The notes below the pieces were generated by a model, which had not been told where the DNA came from, did no database searches, and saw nothing but the letters and a program-made list of their open reading frames with translations. Both the position numbers and the translations under genes were made by a program. A stretch of DNA of 56,684 nucleotides, taken from NCBI GenBank assembly GCA_021818865.1, contig JAKASX010000013.1, forward strand, positions 1 through 56,684, in the 5' to 3' direction. Shown piece by piece: positions 31,769 to 40,259 of the stretch (within the stretch, counting starts at the first letter, position 1; each line of letters begins with the position of its first letter). Source of the DNA: Acidobacteriota bacterium. Lineage in GTDB: Bacteria; Acidobacteriota; Terriglobia; Acidiferrales; UBA7541.

Positions 31769-34249
31769 CTATAACGAGTGGAGCGCTTCCTGCGGGTCGA
31801 CCCGCATCGCGCGGCGCGCAGGCAAATAGCCAGCGAGCAGCGCCACGGCAAAGAAGACCACGGACACAGCGGCGAGTGTGGCCGCGTCGTGCGGGCTGAC
31901 GCCGAACAGCATTCCGGCAATGAGCCGCGAAGCAGCGAGCGCACCCGCGAGGCCCAATCCCAGCCCCATCGCTGCCAGCGTCGCCGTTTCTCGCAACACC
32001 ATGCCGCGCACGACAGTTGCATCGGCGCCCAGCGCCATGCGAATGCCGAACTCACGCGTGCGTCGCGTAACGCTGTAGGAAACGAGGCCGAACAGGCCAA
32101 TCGCCGCAAGTAGCAAACCGAGCCCACCGAAAAAGGCGGAGAGAAGCGCGGTGACTTGTTCATCCACTGCCGCCAACACGCGCACCTCGCCGAGCGTCAA
32201 ATACTGGTAGGCGTATTCGTAGCCAGCGTCGGTGAGCACTTGCCGAATTTCGTGGGACAGCAATGACCGCGGCGCGTCTGCACGCACCAGGAGCGACATT
32301 CCGTTGTCGAACGTTTTGTCTTGCGTGAGAGACGTGTAGACGGCCAGCAGGCTGGGATCGCGCGGGTTGAACACCCGTGCATTGTTCACCACTCCAACGA
32401 TCTCGGCTTTCTGCAGTTCAGGAGCTCGGCCAACTCGAATCAGCCGACCGATCGCATCGCCGGTGGGAAACAATTGTCTGGCCAAGCTCTGGCTCACGAT
32501 GGCGACGCGCTGCATTCGGGGCGTATCGCTCCAGGAGAAATCGCGTCCGGCAACGATGCTCATACCGAGCGTCCCGAAAAATCCGGGCGATATGATGCCG
32601 TCGAAAGCCAGAACTCCCCGGCCGGGCGGCGCGTTCGCGGGCGCGACGGACGGCTTCCAGGCCACTTGGCCTCCTGGCAGAATATCGGATATCGCGGCCG
32701 AAACAACCCCCGGCGAACCGTCGAGATCCGTCTGCACCCTCCCCCAATATGCATCGTTCTGCGGTGGGGTTCTGTCGCCGGGGCGATGGCGCAGCGGGGC
32801 GGCCAGTACGCCGCTGCTTTGATAACCGGTTTTCACGGTGACGAGCGCGATGAAGCTGCGGACTAGAAGACCAGCGCAGGAAAGCAAGACCACCGCCAGC
32901 GCCAACTGGACGGCAACCAGCAGCTTTCCGAGCCGGCCCGTGCCGCCAATCGTCCGCGGCCCGGTTTGCAGCGCGTCCACGGGATTTCTCCGAACCGCTT
33001 GCCATGCGGGCGCCACGCTGAACAGGACGCCGGCAAGAATCGCCAGGGCCACAGTAAGGGACAACACCCGTGCATCGGGCACCAGATCGATGGTGGGAGC
33101 GACAGGGTAATTCCAGGTGATCGTGGCGATTAGCGCCTGGTCGCTCGCCCACGCCAGCCCAATCCCCGCGCACGCTCCCGCGCCGGCGACCAGCAGCCCT
33201 TCGAAAATTGTCTGCCGGGCCAATCGAAACGGCCCGGCTCCGAGCGCAATTCGAACGCCCATTTCCTGGTCGCGAGCGGCGGCTCGCGCCAGCATCAATC
33301 CTGCCAGGTTGGTGCAGGCCAAGAGTAGGATCAAGCCGGAGAGGCCCATCAGGACTTCGAGCGGACGCGTGAAGCTGCCGCGGAGTCCGATGTCTTCGCC
33401 CCGCGCCCCCGAGCGAACCAGGATGCGCCTGCCGAGGAAGCTCGTTGTTCCCGCGTCGTTTTCATCCGGCGGCAACGCTTCCTTGAGGATCGCGGGCCAC
33501 TGCGTTTCGAGCGTCGCCCGCGCCTGCAGGAGAGTCACGCCCGGCTTGAGTCTGGCGAAAGCGGCGATCCACAACATGTGCCGGCTGTTGATATCCATTT
33601 GCAGCGTACTTCCAAACACGAGCGGAGCTGCCGTCAGCGGGATCGTAATTTGCGGCTCTTCATCGATCGAGACGCCGCTGAATCCCTTTGGCGCAACGCC
33701 GACAATAGTGAATGGCACGCCTTCCACTTCCACAACTTTGCCAATTGCGCTGGGATCGCCGCCGAATCGCCGTTGCCAGAAATCGTACCCAAGCACCGCG
33801 ACACGCTCCGGCGATTGTTGAGCGAGGTTCACATCCAAGGATTCCAGCAGCCGTCCCGCCGCCGGGCGCGTACCGAGCATCGAGTAGCACCCACCGCTAA
33901 CCATCCAAACGTTGTTGCGGCCGAGGCTGCCATTGGCCTTGACGTCGAGAGTGGTCTCCGTTTCGCCGCAGAGACGGGAGAATGAGATTTGATCTCGCGC
34001 GATCCCCCGATACATCGCCAGCGACAGTGGTTCGGCCTGTTCGGTTCTCGGCTCAATTTCCCTGATTTCGACGAGTTGGTTCGCGTGCCGGACGGGCAAG
34101 TCGCGTAGGACGATGGCGTTCAGGAGGCTGAAAAAGGCGGTGTTTGCGCCGATGCCGAGCGCAAGCGAAGCGATCGCGACAACCGCGAATCCGCGGCTGC
34201 GAGCGAGCCGCCGCGCTGCGTATTTCACGTCGTGCCAGATCGCGCCCAT
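31769..34249 (-). CDS. ADOP-type ABC transporter permease (MacB/FtsX family)
   Basis: An 826-residue inner-membrane protein. Near the N-terminus is a transmembrane span (GFAVVAIASLALGIGANTAFFSLLNAIVL), then a MacB-like periplasmic core. The first FtsX domain follows (~310-420, LEVLMGLSGLILLLACTNLAGLMLARAAARDQEMGVRIALGAG). A second periplasmic core and second FtsX unit come next (GLLLAAIGLFGLVSYSVTRRTREFGIRMALGA), ending LLAGYLPARRAMRVDPQEALHSL. No ABC ATPase gene is adjacent, as is typical of 'orphan' acidobacterial duplicated permeases. The ATG at 34249, with GAGG seven bases upstream, is preferred to the longer start at 34276. Substrate unknown. Confidence 0.9.
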   Translation of the reverse strand: MGAIWHDVKYAARRLARSRGFAVVAIASLALGIGANTAFFSLLNAIVLRDLPVRHANQLVEIREIEPRTEQAEPLSLAMYRGIARDQISFSRLCGETETTLDVKANGSLGRNNVWMVSGGCYSMLGTRPAAGRLLESLDVNLAQQSPERVAVLGYDFWQRRFGGDPSAIGKVVEVEGVPFTIVGVAPKGFSGVSIDEEPQITIPLTAAPLVFGSTLQMDINSRHMLWIAAFARLKPGVTLLQARATLETQWPAILKEALPPDENDAGTTSFLGRRILVRSGARGEDIGLRGSFTRPLEVLMGLSGLILLLACTNLAGLMLARAAARDQEMGVRIALGAGPFRLARQTIFEGLLVAGAGACAGIGLAWASDQALIATITWNYPVAPTIDLVPDARVLSLTVALAILAGVLFSVAPAWQAVRRNPVDALQTGPRTIGGTGRLGKLLVAVQLALAVVLLSCAGLLVRSFIALVTVKTGYQSSGVLAAPLRHRPGDRTPPQNDAYWGRVQTDLDGSPGVVSAAISDILPGGQVAWKPSVAPANAPPGRGVLAFDGIISPGFFGTLGMSIVAGRDFSWSDTPRMQRVAIVSQSLARQLFPTGDAIGRLIRVGRAPELQKAEIVGVVNNARVFNPRDPSLLAVYTSLTQDKTFDNGMSLLVRADAPRSLLSHEIRQVLTDAGYEYAYQYLTLGEVRVLAAVDEQVTALLSAFFGGLGLLLAAIGLFGLVSYSVTRRTREFGIRMALGADATVVRGMVLRETATLAAMGLGLGLAGALAASRLIAGMLFGVSPHDAATLAAVSVVFFAVALLAGYLPARRAMRVDPQEALHSL

Positions 34250-34301
34250 TGGGAAACCTCGCGCCGACGCCCGCATGCATTTTAGCGCGACTAGCCACGG
34301 G

Positions 34302-36617
34302 TCAATAAGGGTTGGCGGTCATGGTGGCGCGGCGGCCGGTGACAATCGAAAAGAATTTCATCCATTGTTTGCGAATGCCACTGGTTTCATCGATCAGGCG
34401 GCGACTCGGCTTTTGTCCGTGCTGGACGATGATCACCATACCGGTGTTGAAGTGACGCTGGGAGTGCATGACGTCCGGCTCGCGCGGGCCATCGGCGGCG
34501 ATTACATCTTGAATCGTGACCTTGACGGGGTCCGCCTTGAAGATGCGGTGCCCGTTCGCGTCCGTGCCGACGTAGTGGAGGTGTCGGAGAAGGAAAAAGT
34601 CAGGCACTTCGGCGGGAGAGAGTAAGCCCATCAGATAGAGGTCGAGATAGGAATAACCGGTTGCGGGGACGTAGTAATTGTCGTCGAGCTGCGTGTAAGT
34701 GCCGTCGTGGTTGTCCTGCCAGACGCCGCCGCCCATGATCGAAGCCTCCGTCGGCCGGACGTAGGGGAACGGCACACGAACCTGGAGGCCGGGGATCCAG
34801 TGCGGGTCGCCGAGCGGGATCATCTTGCCCTCGATTTTCGCATAGGCGAATGCGGCCCAGCGGTGGTCCATTTCATGGCCGATTTGCGAGATGGCGTACA
34901 TGTAGGGCGGCATCTTGCCGTCCTGGGAAATTTCGTCGAGTTGCTTTTCGTAATAGGTAATGTCGTCCGGGGTCTTCATGATCGGGGCGTTTGCCGGCGG
35001 GCGTTTCTGCATCTGGATAGCGCCTGAATAGACGGGCTGGATGAATCCCCATTGGAATCTGCCTTTCGAACAATAGGAGGCGAGGCCGCGAGCGTCGCCC
35101 TCCCCGTTTGGCGCGAGGCCCGTAACCGGCGGGCCGAGCGAACCACGCGGTCCATCGCTGGGCGTGCCGGCTTCCTGATTGTCCACGCGGAAATCGGAAT
35201 AGTAGGCGAGGAAATCGAAATGGTCGCCGAGCGCCTTGATGACGGTGCAAGAAAGGTCGCGGGGATTGGGAAGATTGTAGTAATGGAAGGCTTCGTAGAC
35301 GACGGGGAACGGACCGCTGCGCGGGGTGAGCGAGGAGAAATGGACTTCGGGATTGCGAATGCCGGCGATAGAAACCGTGCGGGCGGGAATCCGGGATGCG
35401 GGCGTGTTCGAACCGGGCGCGGAAGCGTCGGCGGAAATAGTGACGTGTTTCTGGCCGCGGAGTGCGGGTGGCAGGAGACCCATGATCGAGATCGTGTTGC
35501 CGGTGGCATCCACGCAACGGCCGAACGGAAGACCGGGGCCGAAAGCAAAATAGTGCGACGCGCCAGGATTTGGGCCTCGGCGGAACGCGAAACCGCGAAC
35601 CCTCCAGACGGCGACAGGAGCAGGATTCGTTGCGCCGCGCGCCGGATTGCCGCGGCTGAAGTAGACGTTATAGGCGACGCCGGAAAGCTGCGGATCTCCT
35701 TCAGGCAAGACGGGCCCGCGCGTTTGGAACGTAACCTTCAGAAAAAGACCGGCAACAGCGGAAATCTTCAGATTCTCGATGTCGAGATAGGCGGATGCGG
35801 AGGGGTTGTGGGAACCGGCGAGCGTGACGATCGGCCTTTCGCTGTCGCCGGAGACGAGCGGATAGACGCCGACGATCGCGTCCCTGGCGGCGAGTTGCTT
35901 GTAGGACATTTCAATAACGCCGGTCTTGAAGAGCACGAGCTGAAACCGATTGACCGTCGGGAACCAGGAGAAATCCTGGATGTTTCCATACGGCTCGGTC
36001 AAATCCCAAGTGATCACAACGCGATCCTGGAGTTCCTTCACGTACCGATCGCCGGTCATGCGCGGCTTGAAGAAAACGCAAATGGCCGGGACGGTGTTCA
36101 CCAGTTCGGACGCGCCCTGCGCAAGCGGCGTGAAGCGGCCAAGGGAAACGCCCCCGGCTTCTCCCCGGTAACTCTGATAAATCCCACCACGGAAACCGCC
36201 GCGCGCGCCGGTGCGAGACGCCGCACCCGGCGTGGTGAAACGGATCGAACCGGCGACGCCGACGGAGAAACTGGTCCATTCTTTGCCGGAAAAAGGGAAA
36301 GAGAAATTGTGCAGTGAAACCAGAGGGCCGCTGAGTTTCCGGCCGAAATCGGCGTCCCAGCGTAGCGGAAGGTTCGCAACGCGATACCCTTCACTCTCGG
36401 GCGTGAAGCGGAGGGTTCGGTGGTCGAGATCGAAAAGGTTCTGGTGGCCGAGCGCGCCGGGGTTCAGCTCCATCAGGATCAGCTTTCCCAGAACCGAGAC
36501 TTTGCCGATGGTTTTGCCTTGTTCTCCCCGCATCTGAGCACGCACGGCAAACGGAGCCAACAAGATGGCGCAGAAAATCAAGAGCGCTTGAAAGGAGAGC
36601 CGCATTGTTTTGGTCAT
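34302..36617 (-). CDS. Secreted protein with an HExxH zinc-protease-like motif
   Basis: 771 residues with a cleavable signal peptide (LSFQALLIFCAILLAPFAVRAQ). The first ~570 residues are mainly beta-rich with no named domain. Near the C-terminus ISQIGHEMDHRWAAF gives HEMDH (581-585), a possible zinc site. His606 (GDPHW) is a candidate third ligand, and a Met-turn-like YLMGL occurs at 661-665, after the conserved SYLDLY. The order HExxH, further His, Met-turn resembles metzincin-like proteases, but no named family was confirmed. GGAGGTG precedes the ATG. Likely acts outside the cytoplasm. Function is inferred from the motif only. Confidence 0.6.
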   Translation of the reverse strand: MTKTMRLSFQALLIFCAILLAPFAVRAQMRGEQGKTIGKVSVLGKLILMELNPGALGHQNLFDLDHRTLRFTPESEGYRVANLPLRWDADFGRKLSGPLVSLHNFSFPFSGKEWTSFSVGVAGSIRFTTPGAASRTGARGGFRGGIYQSYRGEAGGVSLGRFTPLAQGASELVNTVPAICVFFKPRMTGDRYVKELQDRVVITWDLTEPYGNIQDFSWFPTVNRFQLVLFKTGVIEMSYKQLAARDAIVGVYPLVSGDSERPIVTLAGSHNPSASAYLDIENLKISAVAGLFLKVTFQTRGPVLPEGDPQLSGVAYNVYFSRGNPARGATNPAPVAVWRVRGFAFRRGPNPGASHYFAFGPGLPFGRCVDATGNTISIMGLLPPALRGQKHVTISADASAPGSNTPASRIPARTVSIAGIRNPEVHFSSLTPRSGPFPVVYEAFHYYNLPNPRDLSCTVIKALGDHFDFLAYYSDFRVDNQEAGTPSDGPRGSLGPPVTGLAPNGEGDARGLASYCSKGRFQWGFIQPVYSGAIQMQKRPPANAPIMKTPDDITYYEKQLDEISQDGKMPPYMYAISQIGHEMDHRWAAFAYAKIEGKMIPLGDPHWIPGLQVRVPFPYVRPTEASIMGGGVWQDNHDGTYTQLDDNYYVPATGYSYLDLYLMGLLSPAEVPDFFLLRHLHYVGTDANGHRIFKADPVKVTIQDVIAADGPREPDVMHSQRHFNTGMVIIVQHGQKPSRRLIDETSGIRKQWMKFFSIVTGRRATMTANPY

Positions 36618-36636
36618 GTCTGCACCTCCGCAGTAT

Positions 36637-37740
36637 TTAGGAAAGCGATTCGCGAATAATGGGGATGACGTGGCGAGCGATGGCGAGCGAAGAGGTGAGG
36701 CCGGGCGATTCCATGCCGATTAAATGAATCACGGCCGGGAATTGCGGATCGCACTCAATCACCCAATCGGGATGGCCGGCCGTGCCGGGCGGCAAGAGCT
36801 TGGCGCGAATGCCGGAATAGGACAGCGTGACGTCGCTCGGCTGGATTTCCGGCAGGAGATGCCGGGCGTAGCCGACAAAATTTTCCACCGGCTCGCGGCC
36901 CGATTCGTAGTCATTTTTATCGGCGACGTAGCGCGCGGTCGGGCCGATCAAAACGGTGTTCCATAGAGTCCGCGTGAGGTGAATGCCCAGGCTCAAACCG
37001 TCGCGGCGCGGGAGCGGGTAGACGAGGCCATTGAGCATGTGGGATTTCGCACGCATGATTTCGGCATATTCACCGCGGACGGGATAGATGCGATAGCGCG
37101 AATAGCCCGTGAGCGCGGCGATTTCGTCGGCAAAGAGCCCGGCGCTATTGACCACCACGCGCGTTTCGATTTCTCCCGCGGCGCTGCGCACGCGCAAGCC
37201 ACAGGCAATTGGCTCAATGGATTCGACGCGGGCGCTTGTCACGATGTTCGCGCCGCGATCCGAGGCGATGCGCGCGTAGGCTTTCACGAGCTCCTCGGCC
37301 ATCACGATGCCGGTGGAAGGGACTTCGATCGCGGCGACGGCCTCGACGTGCGGCTCGATTTGGAGAATTCGCGCGCGATCGACGATTCGCAAGCCTTCGA
37401 CGCCGTTTTGGCGTCCGTTTTCGGTGAGCGGTTCGAGATCGGCGATTTCGGCTTGGGACGTGGCGACGACGAGTTTGCCAGTGCGGCGATGCGGGACGCC
37501 ATGTGCGGCGGCGAATTCGTAAAGCAGGCGATTGCCAGGCACGCACAGGCGCGCCTTGAGCGAGCCGGGCGCGTAATAGAGGCCGGAATGTATCACACCG
37601 CTATTGCGTGAACTCGCGCCCATGCCGAGTTTCGGCAGGGATTCGAGCAGAAAAACGTCTTCCCACCGCTCGCTTGCTTCGAGCGCGATCGCGGCGCCGA
37701 TGACCCCGCCGCCGATGATGACGATATTCGCGCGATCCAA
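36637..37740 (-). CDS. lhgO: L-2-hydroxyglutarate oxidase-type FAD-dependent oxidoreductase
   Basis: Probably oxidises L-2-hydroxyglutarate or a related 2-hydroxy acid to the keto acid, passing electrons to the membrane. N-terminal dinucleotide motif IVIIGGGVIGAAIALEAS. The LhgO hallmark GASSRNSGVIHSGLYYAPGSLKARLCVPGNRLLYEFAAAHGVPHRRTGKLVVA follows, then IYPVRGEYAEI and GIRAKLLPPGTAGHPDWVIE near the C-terminus. No ATG lies close to the Rossmann motif. A TTG at 37740 with AAGGGG upstream gives 367 residues; the longer frame to 38016 contains no family sequence. The next gene downstream is the secreted HExxH protein. Confidence 0.85.
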   Translation of the reverse strand: MDRANIVIIGGGVIGAAIALEASERWEDVFLLESLPKLGMGASSRNSGVIHSGLYYAPGSLKARLCVPGNRLLYEFAAAHGVPHRRTGKLVVATSQAEIADLEPLTENGRQNGVEGLRIVDRARILQIEPHVEAVAAIEVPSTGIVMAEELVKAYARIASDRGANIVTSARVESIEPIACGLRVRSAAGEIETRVVVNSAGLFADEIAALTGYSRYRIYPVRGEYAEIMRAKSHMLNGLVYPLPRRDGLSLGIHLTRTLWNTVLIGPTARYVADKNDYESGREPVENFVGYARHLLPEIQPSDVTLSYSGIRAKLLPPGTAGHPDWVIECDPQFPAVIHLIGMESPGLTSSLAIARHVIPIIRESLS

Positions 37741-37781
37741 AAACGCCCCTTGGGCCAAAGACGCACCAACCCCGGCCCTCA

Positions 37782-37834
37782 GCGGCTGAAGCCGCGTTGA
37801 AAAGCCATACTTGCGGCACGGCTGAAGCCGTGCC
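37782..37834. repeat. Two REP-like hairpins with TGAA loops
   Basis: Two palindromes lie close together in the 151-base gap between lhgO and the M42 gene. One is GCGGC-TGAA-GCCGC (37782-37795); the other is GGCACGGC-TGAA-GCCGTGCC (37815-37834), a perfect 8-bp stem. Both share the core GGCTGAAGCC. Their design is that of interspersed palindromic elements; a genome scan would be needed to confirm repetition. Confidence 0.5.
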
Positions 37835-37891
37835 CTTACAGGGGCCGGAAGCCACACAAACCCTATGGCTGATTTTCCGCTGCGAAGGCGC

Positions 37892-40114
37892 TTAGCGCCA
37901 GTCGTGCGCGGCGACGACGGTGATGCGCGCCAAGCCTTCGACATCGCGAGTATCCACGACTTCGGCGGGCGAATGCGAATAACGCATCGGCCAGCCGAGC
38001 GCGACGTCGATCGCACCGTAGCGCAAATACGCGGCGCCGTCGTTGCCGCCGCCGGTGACGCCGTATTGCACGGGAATTTTGTTGGCGCGCGCCAGGCGAA
38101 TCATGCGCCAGGCGAGCGGAAGCGGAACGATATTCGAATTATCAACCGCGCGGACGACGAAGCCGTGGCCGAGCAGCGCATCGGCAAAGCGCTTCGATTC
38201 GAGCGGCGAATCGGACGTGACGAAGGTGTCGATCGCGAACACATACCGCGGTTCGCGATGCTCCTTGGCCTCATCGGCGGCGAAAGCCGCGGCGCCATCG
38301 AGGCCGATCTCCTCCTCGGTGGTGAAAACGAAGGTCACGTTGCGATGGAAATCCGGGCCGAGCGCCCAGGCCGCTTCGATGAGCGCGGTATCGCCGACGC
38401 GGTCGTCCATACTGCGGCACGTGGCGACGTGGCCGAGCAAGGAGCGATAGGTCTTGGGAATCGTCATCATGTCGCCCACGGCGACACCCATCGCGCGAGC
38501 CTGGGCCGCGCTCGAAGCGCCGACATCCACTCGGAACGTTTCGCCGCGGCGGAACGGCACATTCAAACCGCGCCGTTCCCAGCCGGCGGGCAATTCCATG
38601 ACGCCGGGAACGACGCCGCGGCTGGTGAGCACGAGCGTGGGATGGCCGAGGTAATACTCAAGGTAGCCGCCGCCACGCCAGAAAACGTTCAGCGTACCGT
38701 CTGGAGAAATGGATTTCACCTCGAAGCCGATTTCGTCCATATGCGCGTCGAAAACCAGGCCGGGCTCTCTCACGCCGGCGGGAGCGTGCCAGCGCAAAAT
38801 GAGATCGCCAGCGGCGTTGGTTTCTGTTTTGGCCCAGGACGGCAGCAAACGCTTTACGGTCTCTCGCACCCGGACTTCATTGCCGCTGACGCCGTAGCTT
38901 TCCGTCAAATCTTTCAGCACGGTGGGAACGGGCGGAGCGGTTGTGGGACGATTCGGCAGTGTGAGGCGCGGCGGCGGAATGGGCGTGAGAACGGGAGCGG
39001 TGAAAGAGCCGTCGGAATAGAGTTCGAGCAACTCGGTGAGATACGCCAAATCGCCGGAATCGATCATCGCCGCGGGGGTGGCCGGCCAGGCCGTGGCGAT
39101 CGCCAAATGCGCGAAGCTCGCGGGAAGCGGCGGTTCGGGCAGATAGCCGGGCGGTTGCGGCGGGATCGAAAAATCCGTGGCGATCGGAATGCCATGAGAC
39201 GAAGCGAGCTGTTGAAGCTCGGCCGGCAATCCGGTGAGCGGGGCTTGCGGATTCGGGCTGACCAGCAGAACACCGTCGCCAGGCTTTTTCGTTGGCGATT
39301 CGGCCTCGGCGGGCGGGAAACGCCGCGCCTGGGCGGGGCCGACGAAAATCATCGAATCGGGATGGAAGCGATCGAGCACGCGCTCGAGGCCGTGACCGCC
39401 GGTCCATTGCTGCGTGACGAACGCGACAATCAGCGTGCCCTGGACTTTCGCGGGATCGAGATGCCGCAGCGTGGCGAGCAGCGCGGCGGCGCCGAAGCGG
39501 TCTTCAACGGACATGCCGGCGAGCTTGCTTGGTCCGAGCTCGAAAAGCTGCCGATCGAGCGCGATCGGATCGAGCAGGTCGACGCCGGCGGCATGCACTT
39601 CCGCCGCGGAATGAGCGCCGATATCGATGTAAATGAGGTTTGGCGAAAGAACGTGATGGGTCCGCGGCGTGAAACCCTCGAGGTGAATCGAGGGCCCAGC
39701 AACGACGCCGGGAACCACGCGGCCCGCGGCGGTGAAAACCGTGACCGGCTGCGCCGAGGCAAGTTCGTCGAAAACGGGATTGGGCGGGGCCTGCGGCAGG
39801 CGTTGAACGCGCAGGTAACCGTCGGGCGTGATGCCGCTGACGACGTAGCCCGGCTCGTCAATCGGCGTGACGAGCAGGCGCGTGGGCGCACCGCTCCCGA
39901 TCCGGACGATGACGTCGCCCAGTTCGTCCTGCTGCGGCTTCCATTTCGCCAGCCGCTTGAGCAAAACGCTCGAAAGCTGCTGCTCGTAACCGCTGACGGC
40001 CGGCGTCTGAACGAGTTTCTGCAGATCGCGGGTGAGCGTTTGCGCCGCGAGCGGACTCGCCGCAAACGCCACGAGCAACAGAGCCCACAGTCCCTGCCTC
40101 GCACGCTGCTTCAT
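37892..40114 (-). CDS. Tandem M42-type peptidase; N-terminal domain degenerate
   Basis: A 740-residue exported protein (signal peptide ALLLVAFAASPLAAQ). It contains two M42-like halves. The C-terminal half (~395-740) keeps the metal and catalytic residues: His458 (AHMDEIG), Asp571 (MDDR), Glu601/602 (TTEEEIGLDG), Asp629 and His714 (YSHSPAEV). The N-terminal half (~27-365) has the same layout but with His replaced by Pro84 (TPIDEPG), the Glu pair by Gln235/236 (TQQWTGG), and the last His absent. It is therefore probably a structural or binding domain. The ATG at 40114 follows GGAGG; the longer frame to 40384 lacks a signal peptide. Likely a periplasmic or secreted aminopeptidase. Confidence 0.85.
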   Translation of the reverse strand: MKQRARQGLWALLLVAFAASPLAAQTLTRDLQKLVQTPAVSGYEQQLSSVLLKRLAKWKPQQDELGDVIVRIGSGAPTRLLVTPIDEPGYVVSGITPDGYLRVQRLPQAPPNPVFDELASAQPVTVFTAAGRVVPGVVAGPSIHLEGFTPRTHHVLSPNLIYIDIGAHSAAEVHAAGVDLLDPIALDRQLFELGPSKLAGMSVEDRFGAAALLATLRHLDPAKVQGTLIVAFVTQQWTGGHGLERVLDRFHPDSMIFVGPAQARRFPPAEAESPTKKPGDGVLLVSPNPQAPLTGLPAELQQLASSHGIPIATDFSIPPQPPGYLPEPPLPASFAHLAIATAWPATPAAMIDSGDLAYLTELLELYSDGSFTAPVLTPIPPPRLTLPNRPTTAPPVPTVLKDLTESYGVSGNEVRVRETVKRLLPSWAKTETNAAGDLILRWHAPAGVREPGLVFDAHMDEIGFEVKSISPDGTLNVFWRGGGYLEYYLGHPTLVLTSRGVVPGVMELPAGWERRGLNVPFRRGETFRVDVGASSAAQARAMGVAVGDMMTIPKTYRSLLGHVATCRSMDDRVGDTALIEAAWALGPDFHRNVTFVFTTEEEIGLDGAAAFAADEAKEHREPRYVFAIDTFVTSDSPLESKRFADALLGHGFVVRAVDNSNIVPLPLAWRMIRLARANKIPVQYGVTGGGNDGAAYLRYGAIDVALGWPMRYSHSPAEVVDTRDVEGLARITVVAAHDWR

Positions 40115-40259
40115 GCTGCCTCCTTCGCCTGTTTGGAACACGAATGATGGCTGACCGGCAGAATCTAGCATACAAGTGGCACATCGTTGCGCTGAAAATC
40201 GCGGAATGAACGAAGGCGCGCGGCGGCCAAGCGCTCGGCCGTTTCGCCGGCCCAAGGCC

